Shown: piece by piece, positions 18,028 to 25,486 of the stretch
Position numbering within the stretch: position 1 is the stretch's first letter
How the letters are laid out: the number at the start of each line of letters is the position of its first letter
Source: Methanomassiliicoccales archaeon
Lineage (GTDB): Archaea > Thermoplasmatota > Thermoplasmata > GCA-020350865
Assembly (NCBI GenBank): GCA_020347705.1
Contig: CP070739.1
Coordinates: 2,541,158 to 2,578,823, forward strand
Reading direction: 5' to 3'
Length of the DNA stretch: 37,666 bases
Program-made: the position numbers and the translations under genes
Notes under the pieces: generated by a model
Told to the model about the DNA's origin: nothing
The model's database searches: none
What the model saw: the letters and a program-made list of their open reading frames with translations, nothing else

Positions 18028-19593
18028 TCAATGTTTAAACAGCCTTACACCCGAGAATACCATGGACATGCCGTGCTCGTTTGCAGCTGCAATGACCTCC
18101 TCGTCTCTCACCGACCCTCCTGGCTGGATTATCGCTGAAACCCCGACTTTTGCCGCGGCATCCACACCATCCCTGAAGGGGAAGAAGGCGTCAGAAGCCA
18201 TCACGCTGCCCTTGGCCGCTTCCTTTGCCTTGCGCGCTGCGATCATGGAGGCATCCACCCTGCTCATCTGCCCTGCACCGATTCCCACCGTCCGCTCCCC
18301 TTGGGCCAGAAGGATGGAATTCGATTTCACATGTTTTAAAACCTTCCAGGCAAATACCATTGTTTTAAGTTCAGCCTCGGTGGGTTTCTTCTCTGTGACC
18401 ACCTTCAGCTCCTCAACTTTTAAATCTGGAAAATCGCCAGTTTGAATGAGCAAACCACCTTTTACCTTCATCACCTTGTGCTCAACAGGAGATTCCCTGA
18501 TGATTGGCGTTCCGGTTTTAAGCAGTCTTATGCTCTTCTTTTTCGATAGTAGGCTGAGGGCATCTGGATGAAAATCTGGGGCGATCACCGCCTCGACGAA
18601 GTGCTTTTTGATCTCTTCTGCAGTGGCAAGGTCGCAATCCCTGTTCAATCCCACCACACTGCCAAAGGCAGATAGGGAATCTGCTGCCTCCGCGATGATA
18701 TAGGCCTCGGAGATGGTCTCGGCACTTGCCACGCCGCAAGGATTCGTATGTTTTATGACCGATGACGTGGGCCTTGTAAAGTCCATCACTATATCCAAGG
18801 CTGAATCCAAATCGATGATGTTGTTGAAGGAGAGTTCCTTTCCATGTAGCTTTTGCGCATTGCCTACGCATACACCAGTGAACCTCGTGTTTTTGTAGAA
18901 CGCGGCCTTCTGATGCGGATTTTCCCCATATCTGAGGTCCATTGCCTTCTCGTATCCCAGGTTTATAACCTCCGGGAAGGGTATTGTGGGTGTGAAGATC
19001 TTCTGAAGATAATCAGATATCACGCTGTCGTATTTTGCAGTATGCTCAAAAGCTTCCAGGGCCAGCTTGGAGGAAAACTCAGCGGAAATTCCCCCTCCGT
19101 TGCTCTTCAATTCTTCAAGCACATCATTGTATCTTCCTGGGTTTACTACCACTGCGACTCCATTATGATTCTTCGCGGCCGATCGTATCATCGTGGGTCC
19201 GCCTATATCTATATTCTCAACGGCCTCCTCCACACTGACGTCCTTCTTTTTAATCGTCTGCTCGAACGGGTAGAGATTCACCACGACCATATCAATAGGT
19301 GTGATGCCATGTTCCTCCAGCTGTGACATATGTTCTTCAGAATTCCTTATCGCAAGTATCCCGCCGTGGACTGCTGGATGTAATGTCTTTACACGTCCGT
19401 TCAACATCTCTGGGAACTTAGTATATTCAGATACCAGTGTGACCGGAACTCCTTTTTCTTTCAAGAGTTTTGCAGTTCCCCCGGTAGAAAGTATTTCCAC
19501 ATCATGATCCGTTAAGCCTTGTGCAAATTCGACGATTCCATTCTTATCCGAAACACTAATCAAAGCGCGTCTTATGTTGATCAATTTTCTCAC
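18028..19593 (-). CDS. purH: bifunctional AICAR transformylase / IMP cyclohydrolase
   Basis: The 521-residue protein is a full bacterial-type PurH. The N-terminal cyclohydrolase (about 1-200) shows ALISVSDKNGI, STGGTAKLL, GRVKTLHPAVHGG and NIDIGGPTMIRSAAKNH. The C-terminal transformylase keeps the catalytic Lys-His pair (SSVIKHTNPCG, K281-H282), RYGENPHQKA, FFPFRDGVDAA and IIQPGGSVRDEE, ending MVFSGVRLFKH. It turns AICAR into IMP using 10-formyl-THF. The start is either GTG at 19593 or TTG at 19584; GGGAAGTGAG fits the TTG better. It faces purP tail to tail. Both halves look active, so PurP is redundant with it on paper. Confidence 0.96.
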   Translation of the reverse strand: MRKLINIRRALISVSDKNGIVEFAQGLTDHDVEILSTGGTAKLLKEKGVPVTLVSEYTKFPEMLNGRVKTLHPAVHGGILAIRNSEEHMSQLEEHGITPIDMVVVNLYPFEQTIKKKDVSVEEAVENIDIGGPTMIRSAAKNHNGVAVVVNPGRYNDVLEELKSNGGGISAEFSSKLALEAFEHTAKYDSVISDYLQKIFTPTIPFPEVINLGYEKAMDLRYGENPHQKAAFYKNTRFTGVCVGNAQKLHGKELSFNNIIDLDSALDIVMDFTRPTSSVIKHTNPCGVASAETISEAYIIAEAADSLSAFGSVVGLNRDCDLATAEEIKKHFVEAVIAPDFHPDALSLLSKKKSIRLLKTGTPIIRESPVEHKVMKVKGGLLIQTGDFPDLKVEELKVVTEKKPTEAELKTMVFAWKVLKHVKSNSILLAQGERTVGIGAGQMSRVDASMIAARKAKEAAKGSVMASDAFFPFRDGVDAAAKVGVSAIIQPGGSVRDEEVIAAANEHGMSMVFSGVRLFKH

Positions 19594-19719
19594 TTCCCTT
19601 TCGTTTTACCCCCCTTGTGGGCCTTTTACCATAATGGGATGTTAGTAAAAAAACTTGTTGCTAAAACCTGTTATCGCAATTCTCTCACATGATAAGCGAA
19701 CACACATAAATAGCCGAAG

Positions 19720-19730
19720 CATATTTAAAT
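19720..19730 (+). promoter_or_regulatory. TATA-like element for the acsE-like gene
   Basis: CATATTTAAAT lies about 39-49 bases before the ATG at 19769. The leader would contain the GGAGAGGAG ribosome site. Confidence 0.5.
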
Positions 19731-19768
19731 CAAAAAGGCATTAGCGTGGCTCAAGGAGAGGAGCTAAG

Positions 19769-20545
19769 ATGATTGTAATAAGCGAACGTATCAACGGTTT
19801 GTTCAGGTCTGTTGGGAAAGCCATCGAAACTAAAGACGAAAAGGCGATACAACAGTTAGCATTGGATCAGATTAAGGCAGGCGCAGACGTTCTGGATCTG
19901 AATACAGGTCCCGGTATGGACAACGAACCAGAGGTCATGGCATGGCTGGTGAAAACGATTCAGGATGTCACAGATGCCCAGCTCTCCATAGATACACCAA
20001 AACCCGAGGCTATGGAGGCCGGTTTAAAAGCGGTGAACAAGAGGGCCATGCTGAATTCCACAACAGCTGAGCTGAATAGAATGGAGGCCCTTTTTCCTCT
20101 TGTTAAGGAATACGATGCTGAGATAGTGTGTCTCACACTTGACGAGAAGGGCATACCCAACGATGCCATGAAAAGGAACGAGCTCGCCATGCTGATGATT
20201 ACCACAGCCATGGGGTACGATATCCCTGTGGACAATATCTTCATAGACCCTTTAATTCTTCCTGTGGGGGCGGCGCAGAATCAAGGTCCTGCGGTGATCG
20301 ATGCCATAAACATGTTCAAGATGCTTTCCGATCCTCCACCTAAAACCGTGGTGGGACTGAGCAACATCTCCAACGGAACAAAACAGAGATCACTTATCAA
20401 CAGAACATATCTATCCATGCTCATGGGTGCAGGCTTGACGGCTGCAATCATGGATCCAAACGATGAAGAATTGATGAAGGTGGTGAAAACTGGAGATATC
20501 CTGTTGAATAAGAAGTTGTACGCACATGGATATTTACAGGTTTAG
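19769..20545 (+). CDS. acsE: methyltetrahydrofolate:corrinoid/iron-sulfur protein methyltransferase (AcsE-like)
   Basis: The 258-residue single-domain protein is a pterin-binding TIM barrel. It matches Moorella AcsE (from memory) nearly without gaps: ISERINGLF at the start, LDLNTGPG, Asp75 in SIDTPKPEA, Asn96 in AMLNSTTA, Asp160 in FIDPLILP and Asn199 in GLSNIS, the same residue numbers as the pterin-binding residues there. It would transfer a methyl group from methyl-pterin to the cobalt of a corrinoid protein. The ribosome site GGAGAGGAG supports the start. No corrinoid protein or CO dehydrogenase gene is in the window, so an alternative role with another corrinoid methyl acceptor is possible. 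Confidence 0.9.
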   Translation: MIVISERINGLFRSVGKAIETKDEKAIQQLALDQIKAGADVLDLNTGPGMDNEPEVMAWLVKTIQDVTDAQLSIDTPKPEAMEAGLKAVNKRAMLNSTTAELNRMEALFPLVKEYDAEIVCLTLDEKGIPNDAMKRNELAMLMITTAMGYDIPVDNIFIDPLILPVGAAQNQGPAVIDAINMFKMLSDPPPKTVVGLSNISNGTKQRSLINRTYLSMLMGAGLTAAIMDPNDEELMKVVKTGDILLNKKLYAHGYLQV

Positions 20546-20606
20546 AGCCCAGGTTACAAAAAGTTAAATAATCAAATAACCCTCTTTGTGTTCAGAGGGA
20601 ATTTAC

Positions 20607-21296
20607 ATGGTTCATCGATACAAAAGTTATATAAGAGGCTTTGATGAAGAACTGGGTGGAGGCATACCCGAGGGCCATATAATCCTAATATCCGGTACAC
20701 CGGGTACAATGAAGTCGTCTGTGGCCTACAATATACTCTATAATAACATCAAACACGAAGACTCCGTGGGTGTGTATGTTTCTCTCGAGCAGAGCAGAGA
20801 GAACCTTTTGTTCCAAATAAATAGTTTGGGACTGCAGGATGTGGAGGAGCTCAAACTCACTATTTTAGACATGGCAAAAATCCGCAAGGAGGTGGACATG
20901 ACCAGGGAGAAACCCTGGCTCGATGTTTTGAAAAGACATCTGAATTACCTGAAAGAAACCCTCAGCTTCGACTTACTGGTGATCGATTCATTGCCTGTCG
21001 TGGAGATGATTTCAAAGGTCGAGGACGCCCGTGCTTATCTGTTTTACTTTTTTGAATGGCTACGAGATCTGAAAGTTACAACCTTCATCATCTCGGAGAT
21101 ATCCACTGATCCCACAAAGGTATATCCCGAAGAGTTCTTGACCGATGGCATCATACTGTTGACCATGGAAAGGGTCAACGAGGTGGATGTACACCGCCGC
21201 ATCAGATGTGTTAAAATGAGGGGAGTAAACCACAATACAGGCTATTTCACATTGGAGTTCAAAGACGATGCGTTTCAGGCCAGCCAAGCGATCTAA
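20607..21296 (+). CDS. KaiC/RAD55-like RecA-superfamily ATPase
   Basis: I choose the ATG at 20607, preceded by GAGGG, over the TTG at 20586; the product is 229 residues, one RecA domain. The opening RYKSYIRGFDEELGGGIPEGHIILISG is typical of archaeal KaiC-like ATPases. The Walker A is GTPGTMKSS (usual form GxPGTGKT), with Met in place of the second-last Gly. A catalytic-type Glu lies in VSLEQSRENL, and Walker B is LLVIDSLP. There is no DNA-binding domain. Such proteins act in signalling or regulation in archaea; the partner is unknown. It starts 61 bases after the acsE-like gene and converges on the P-loop regulator. Confidence 0.87.
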   Translation: MVHRYKSYIRGFDEELGGGIPEGHIILISGTPGTMKSSVAYNILYNNIKHEDSVGVYVSLEQSRENLLFQINSLGLQDVEELKLTILDMAKIRKEVDMTREKPWLDVLKRHLNYLKETLSFDLLVIDSLPVVEMISKVEDARAYLFYFFEWLRDLKVTTFIISEISTDPTKVYPEEFLTDGIILLTMERVNEVDVHRRIRCVKMRGVNHNTGYFTLEFKDDAFQASQAI

Positions 21297-21312
21297 AATG
21301 ATATAAGACCAT

Positions 21313-22539
21313 TCATATCTTATCCATGGTTTTAAGATACTTAATGAGGGTCAGCTCATCAGGAGTATACTTACCGCTCTTCTCAAGTTCACCTACATCC
21401 TCTGATTTGATCAATTTCAAAGCCAGGGGATTGCCCTCCGTCAACCTGAATATTCTCTCGAATTCATCCTTTTCGAGCTTCTTCTTGCCTAAAATGACCT
21501 TACAACTGGTTCTGTCCAGGCCTTTTAGGTGCATTTCTCTGAAACGCTCAGAATCCATGACTTCTTTGGTATAATACTTGACAGGTTTTCTGTGTAAGAA
21601 TATTATTTTTGCTCCACCAAACACATTTAGATCAGAAGACAAAAGTAACAAAAATCTTTTAGATCGTTCGTCAACTTCATCCAGGGAATCGAATACCAGC
21701 AATGAGTTCGTACCGCAAATGGCCGATTGCGTCCCCTTCAGAAGCTCCCCAATACCTTTTTCTTTTACCCTAAGAGCCGCCTTTAGCTCCCCTCGATTGA
21801 GTCTGACAAAGAATTCGGATAGATACTCCATCATCTTATCATATTTCTCACCTTTTTCGAATCCGAACCAAAAAACGCTGGCTTTGTTTTTAAAACTCAA
21901 GAGAGTCTGGGCAATGAGAGCGGATTTGCCTATTCCTTTATTTCCGTGCACCGATATCAGCGCGACCTTCTCATCCGCAAGCCATTTTTGCAGTGTGGCC
22001 ATCTCGTTTTTCCTTCCGATAAAATTCTTTGTTATCGGTACCTTATGCGGAATATCAAAGAGTCTTTTTTCCTCCAGATCTGCATCCGTTTTCGGGACTT
22101 TTGACAATAATTCCATGGATCGTTGGTTGATAATGCCCTCCCTGTCTATAAGCCTTACCAGATCTAATATGTCGAGTTTTATCCCCGTGATATCCCCTAT
22201 ATCGGATATCTTTACATTTTTTACCTTTCCGTTTAAGTCTCTTAATGGTATCCTTCTTTCCTCGAGATTTCTCTTGATCTCATTGGCCTGGTACATCCCC
22301 TTTTCCGTTAAAAAATATGCCTTGCGCCTCTTGTCCAATCCCTCAATATGCATCACACTTTCATATATGAGGCCCTCATCATCCAATTTTTTTACAGACC
22401 TTGGAACATGGGTTACCCTGATATCGATGGCGTCCGCTATGCCCTTTTGGGTTACAGCTTGTGGAACCTCCACCTCCTTTTTTGCGGTGTAATATCTTCT
22501 GAGATGAAGGAGTATGCGTTCGTTTACTGTCAGCTTGAT
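21313..22539 (-). CDS. winged-helix plus P-loop (STAND/AAA-type) ATPase regulator, probable non-AUG start
   Basis: The first ATG/GTG/TTG in frame is a GTG at 22473 (386 residues), but the coding pattern clearly continues upstream as TVNERILLHLRRYYTAKKE, the usual first helix of this archaeal winged-helix family, up to a TAG at 22552-22554. No canonical start lies in that stretch. The best site is GGGGGAT followed six bases later by ATC at 22539; a CTG at 22533 is the other choice. Domains: winged helix (HVPRSVKKLDDEGLIYES, then a wing), a linker with a second helical DNA-binding-like part, and an ATPase with FIGRKNEMATLQ, Walker A VHGNKGIGKSAL and Walker B LLVFDSLDEVDE. It is probably a signal-dependent transcription regulator. 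Confidence 0.75.
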   Translation of the reverse strand: MKLTVNERILLHLRRYYTAKKEVEVPQAVTQKGIADAIDIRVTHVPRSVKKLDDEGLIYESVMHIEGLDKRRKAYFLTEKGMYQANEIKRNLEERRIPLRDLNGKVKNVKISDIGDITGIKLDILDLVRLIDREGIINQRSMELLSKVPKTDADLEEKRLFDIPHKVPITKNFIGRKNEMATLQKWLADEKVALISVHGNKGIGKSALIAQTLLSFKNKASVFWFGFEKGEKYDKMMEYLSEFFVRLNRGELKAALRVKEKGIGELLKGTQSAICGTNSLLVFDSLDEVDERSKRFLLLLSSDLNVFGGAKIIFLHRKPVKYYTKEVMDSERFREMHLKGLDRTSCKVILGKKKLEKDEFERIFRLTEGNPLALKLIKSEDVGELEKSGKYTPDELTLIKYLKTMDKI

Positions 22540-22642
22540 TGTGATATCCCCCTATCATTCGGATAATCCACTTCTTTGTATTTTATTGTTTCTTAATCAA
22601 CAAATGATGGATATACCATTTTGGGTAAATCATAAATTTAGA

Positions 22643-22716
22643 ATGATGGACCTGCCCGTGCTTCGGCTTAAGACAGGAGTAAATATAAACATAACCGAAG
22701 CGCTAAGGGCCATCAT
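22643..22716. repeat. two-tier stem-loop carrying a copy of the tRNA-Pro 3' end
   Basis: 22643-22653 pairs with 22706-22716 (10 of 11 positions), and inside it GCTTCGG (22660-22666) pairs with CCGAAGC (22695-22701) around a 28-base loop. The left arm GAATGATGGACCTGCCCG (22641-22658) matches the tRNA-Pro 3' end region at 22738-22755 in 17 of 18 bases. It does not fold as a full tRNA. Confidence 0.6.
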
Positions 22717-22743
22717 GTATTTAAGATAATAAAATTTGAATGA

Positions 22744-22818
22744 TGGCCCTGCCCGAATTTGAATCGGAGTCACAGCGTCCCGAACGCCATAGGATTGACC
22801 AAACTACCCCACAGGGCC
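22744..22818 (-). tRNA. tRNA-Pro(CGG)
   Basis: On the minus strand the acceptor GGCCCTG pairs with CAGGGCC, with discriminator A. The D arm has the tRNA-Pro-typical TGGGGTAGTTTGGTCA. The anticodon stem-loop is TGGCG-TTCGGGA-CGCTG, so the anticodon is CGG. A four-base variable region and the T arm TCCGA-TTCAAAT-TCGGG follow. CCA is not encoded. There is no intron. Confidence 0.95.
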
Positions 22819-22950
22819 ATTTTTATGGTTGAATGAGATAATACCTTAAAATGATTGCTCTGCATCATATTCTACCCAAACATATGAAATATCAAGACAT
22901 GAGTACATTGCCAATGCTAATCATATATTAGTGTTATCTGAAAAACTTGT

Positions 22951-23181
22951 TCAAAATGTAGGCTCTTCGGTCCGCCTTTTAGGCCTTTTACGTCTGTAAC
23001 CATCACCCAATGGAACCCTTACAACCTGGTAGGTGGGCTCCCCATGTACATCCTTCTTCTTTTCGATATAAGCTATGTAACCCCAATCTGCATTGAGGTG
23101 CAACACTGAAATGTCCTTCCCGGGAGGTATGAGGGAGGTCATGTTTTCATCTCTTATCTGCGATTTAAGTGGAAATACCAT
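22951..23181 (-). CDS. small basic hypothetical protein
   Basis: Seventy-six codons from an ATG at 23181. The middle (ISVLHLNADWGYIAYIEKKK) looks beta-stranded, and the C-terminus (YRRKRPKRRTEE) is strongly basic, suggesting contact with nucleic acid. No family is recognised. A strong TATA-like run sits about 26-39 bases before the ATG, which would give an almost leaderless message; this supports it as a real gene in spite of the missing ribosome site. It lies alone between tRNA-Pro and a long spacer. Confidence 0.6.
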   Translation of the reverse strand: MVFPLKSQIRDENMTSLIPPGKDISVLHLNADWGYIAYIEKKKDVHGEPTYQVVRVPLGDGYRRKRPKRRTEEPTF

Positions 23182-23206
23182 TAAAGCGAGTGCTCTGTGG
23201 CAAATT

Positions 23207-23220
23207 AATATTTAAATATG
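23207..23220 (-). promoter_or_regulatory. TATA-like element for the small basic gene
   Basis: Minus-strand CATATTTAAATATT ends 26 bases before the ATG at 23181. The spacing predicts a start of transcription at or within a few bases of the start codon. Confidence 0.55.
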
Positions 23221-23585
23221 ATAAGATAAACTCTATCCTCTCATTACCAAAATAGATAATAACAACCCGAAATTGGATTAAAAAAAACCTATAAACCGAG
23301 GAATATCACATAAAAATCACGGTTTTAAGCCTTTACCGCCCCGGCAATCACCAGTAAAACTTATATTCGATAAACAGCGTTTTTAACCCCAAGGTAGAAA
23401 AAAACCTGGTAAAAAAAGGAGAAGATCATTCAAATTGGATTATTAAGATAATCGGCCATTTGTAAGGGACACTGATGAATGTAGCAAATAAATACGAGGT
23501 CAGTTATACCCCATCTACCGTGATAACAGAAAGAAACGGTATTATACGGTATTAGGGCACAGCCAAAATGTCATGAGGTATCGTG
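23221..23585. other. gene-free spacer before the thioredoxin-CcdA gene
   Basis: About 365 bases, A+T-rich, with no plausible reading frame. The only ordered signal is a direct repeat ACGGTATTA at 23536-23544 and 23546-23554, one helical turn apart and 32 bases before the downstream start. It may be an operator or overlap the promoter. Nothing else is seen. Confidence 0.5.
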
Positions 23586-25397
23586 ATGAATTATACCAAG
23601 CTATTAAGGGGATGGATTCTGATAGGGATAATCATATGTCTACTGCTTCCCCTTCCCAACGCCCTGGCTGAGTCCAACATCAAAACTGTTAGACATACCC
23701 CTCAAAATCCAGAAGTAGATCAAGTTATCACCGTTTTTGTCGATATAAACGATACCACCAATATCTCCAAGGTAAGTCTGCTATACTGCCAAATCGAGCC
23801 TTCTTATTTATGCTACACCCCACTTGAGATGACTCTCGATGCAAACGATAACTACACGGCCAGCATCACGCAAAATCTTGAGGGCATCACTCGATTGGGT
23901 TACAACATCACCATATTATATGACAACGGCTCCAAGGAATACTCTCCCGAAGAGGGCACTTATCATTACCTGAATATAACGGGCGGGGAAGATAAAACAC
24001 CACCCAGTCCCGCTGAGAACCTTCTCGCCTTGCAGGTTTTGGGAGGGGCAATAATAGTTGTTTTAGTTTTTCTGATCCTGAGGCATGTGAGAAACAAGAA
24101 GAAGGCCACATCTGGTAACAAAAAATTAACTGTGGTTTTAGTTGCTATATTTCTCATATTATCCGGTGCAGCGGTCATTCTTTTCTTTCTTGGTCAAGAG
24201 AGCGGTGAAATCGAAGAAGCCCCTGATTTCACATTAGCAGATATCGATGGCAATACTTTCAATCTCACGGATTTCAGGGGCCAGGTGGTCCTTTTGGACA
24301 TGATGTCCATTCCCTGTGAGAGCTGCAAAATAGTTGAGAAGGATCTAAAGGATATATATCCTGAGTACAAGGATGAGGTTGTCTTCATCAGCATAGACAT
24401 TCTCGCCGACGATACAGACGAAATGCTTCGCGATTATAGGGTTTCTCACGATATAGAGTGGACCATAGCAAGGGATACCGACGAGATCATTTTAAAGTAC
24501 AGCTCCGAGGCCATACCAAAGATCGTGATCATCGACGCAGACGGCTACGCAACTTACGAACACACTGGCACCACTGATAAGAGCGAGTTGAAAAGCGAGC
24601 TTGATCGAGCCATATCAGGTGAGGCTCAGGCTATATCCATCACTGAGGCAAGCCTTTTCAGTCTCGCCATCTTTGCAGGGATCGCCTCCTTCTTCTCTCC
24701 ATGCGCCTTTCCCATGCTCCCAGGTTATATCGCCTATTATCTTAGAAAGGATGTCGAGGCAGGGGGAAAGATCCCCATGAAGAGGGCTGCGCTGTCAGGA
24801 ACCATCTCAGCGACCGGTATTATCATAGTATATCTTATCATTGGGATTATTATGGTGTTCGCTGGGACATCTATAGAAGAATATACTGCATTCTTTACTC
24901 TCATCGTGGGCATTATTTTGATCGCACTCGGTGTGCTGATGTTCACACCGTTGCAGTACTGGAAGATCGTGCGTCCATTCCAAAACCTTTGGGCCCGATT
25001 AAAAGGCCTTGGTAAAAAAAAGAGCAAGGAAAAAGAGGGTAAAGAAACTGATTCAATTACCACGGGAGCAAGCGAACCAGGTTTTTACTCAGGCCTTTTC
25101 TTATACGGTCTCGGGTATGGCGCGGCCGCAGCGGGATGCACCGCACCTTTGTTTATTGCTGTGGTGCTTGCAGCCATGGCAATCGGGTCGTTTCTTATGG
25201 GCATCCTAATCCTCATTCTTTACACTGTGACTGCTGCCCTCCTGATGCTGGCTGTGACCATGGCTATAGCATATTTCGGGGCTGGAGCTGCACAGAAACT
25301 CTCTAAGCATACTGAGAAGATCAAGAAGATAAGCGGCGCCGTATTGGTAGTGGTGGGAGTGTATCTAATCTGGTTCTATTTGGCGGCTGCTGGGTAG
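23586..25397 (+). CDS. Ig-like / thioredoxin / CcdA (DsbD-type) fusion, membrane thiol-redox protein
   Basis: I use the ATG at 23586 (GAGGT upstream), giving 603 residues. In order: signal peptide (1-28), an Ig-like ectodomain (about 30-135), two transmembrane helices (about 146-166 and 181-202) joined by the positive loop RNKKKATSGNKK, a thioredoxin-like domain (about 208-345) with CESC (C244, C247) and cis-proline P311, then a CcdA-type bundle with C373 in SPCAFPMLPG and C518 in AAGCTAPLF. By the positive-inside rule the thioredoxin faces outside. The CcdA cysteines would take electrons from cytoplasmic thioredoxin and pass them to the external CxxC. A role in reducing exported or cytochrome-c thiols is inferred. 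It stands alone. Confidence 0.92.
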   Translation: MNYTKLLRGWILIGIIICLLLPLPNALAESNIKTVRHTPQNPEVDQVITVFVDINDTTNISKVSLLYCQIEPSYLCYTPLEMTLDANDNYTASITQNLEGITRLGYNITILYDNGSKEYSPEEGTYHYLNITGGEDKTPPSPAENLLALQVLGGAIIVVLVFLILRHVRNKKKATSGNKKLTVVLVAIFLILSGAAVILFFLGQESGEIEEAPDFTLADIDGNTFNLTDFRGQVVLLDMMSIPCESCKIVEKDLKDIYPEYKDEVVFISIDILADDTDEMLRDYRVSHDIEWTIARDTDEIILKYSSEAIPKIVIIDADGYATYEHTGTTDKSELKSELDRAISGEAQAISITEASLFSLAIFAGIASFFSPCAFPMLPGYIAYYLRKDVEAGGKIPMKRAALSGTISATGIIIVYLIIGIIMVFAGTSIEEYTAFFTLIVGIILIALGVLMFTPLQYWKIVRPFQNLWARLKGLGKKKSKEKEGKETDSITTGASEPGFYSGLFLYGLGYGAAAAGCTAPLFIAVVLAAMAIGSFLMGILILILYTVTAALLMLAVTMAIAYFGAGAAQKLSKHTEKIKKISGAVLVVVGVYLIWFYLAAAG

Positions 25398-25486
25398 TGA
25401 TTTCACGTTGAATATTGCATATGCTGTGTTTACAGATAAAAAAGATTTTCATTTTGTGTATCATTTCTTAATAGGTGTAACAAGAT

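Noticed and set aside
21578-22492. 304-codon open frame on the plus strand opposite the P-loop regulator
   Set aside because: Its Ser/Phe/Leu-rich translation has no domain, while the minus-strand product shows clear Walker A, Walker B and winged-helix motifs. It is an antisense shadow.
22643-22716. A second tRNA on the minus strand
   Set aside because: The acceptor-like ends pair, but there is no D arm, anticodon loop or proper T arm; it is a palindrome with a tRNA 3' copy.
23461-23520. C/D box sRNA around CTGATGA near 23470
   Set aside because: No D or D' box lies at a suitable distance on either strand.
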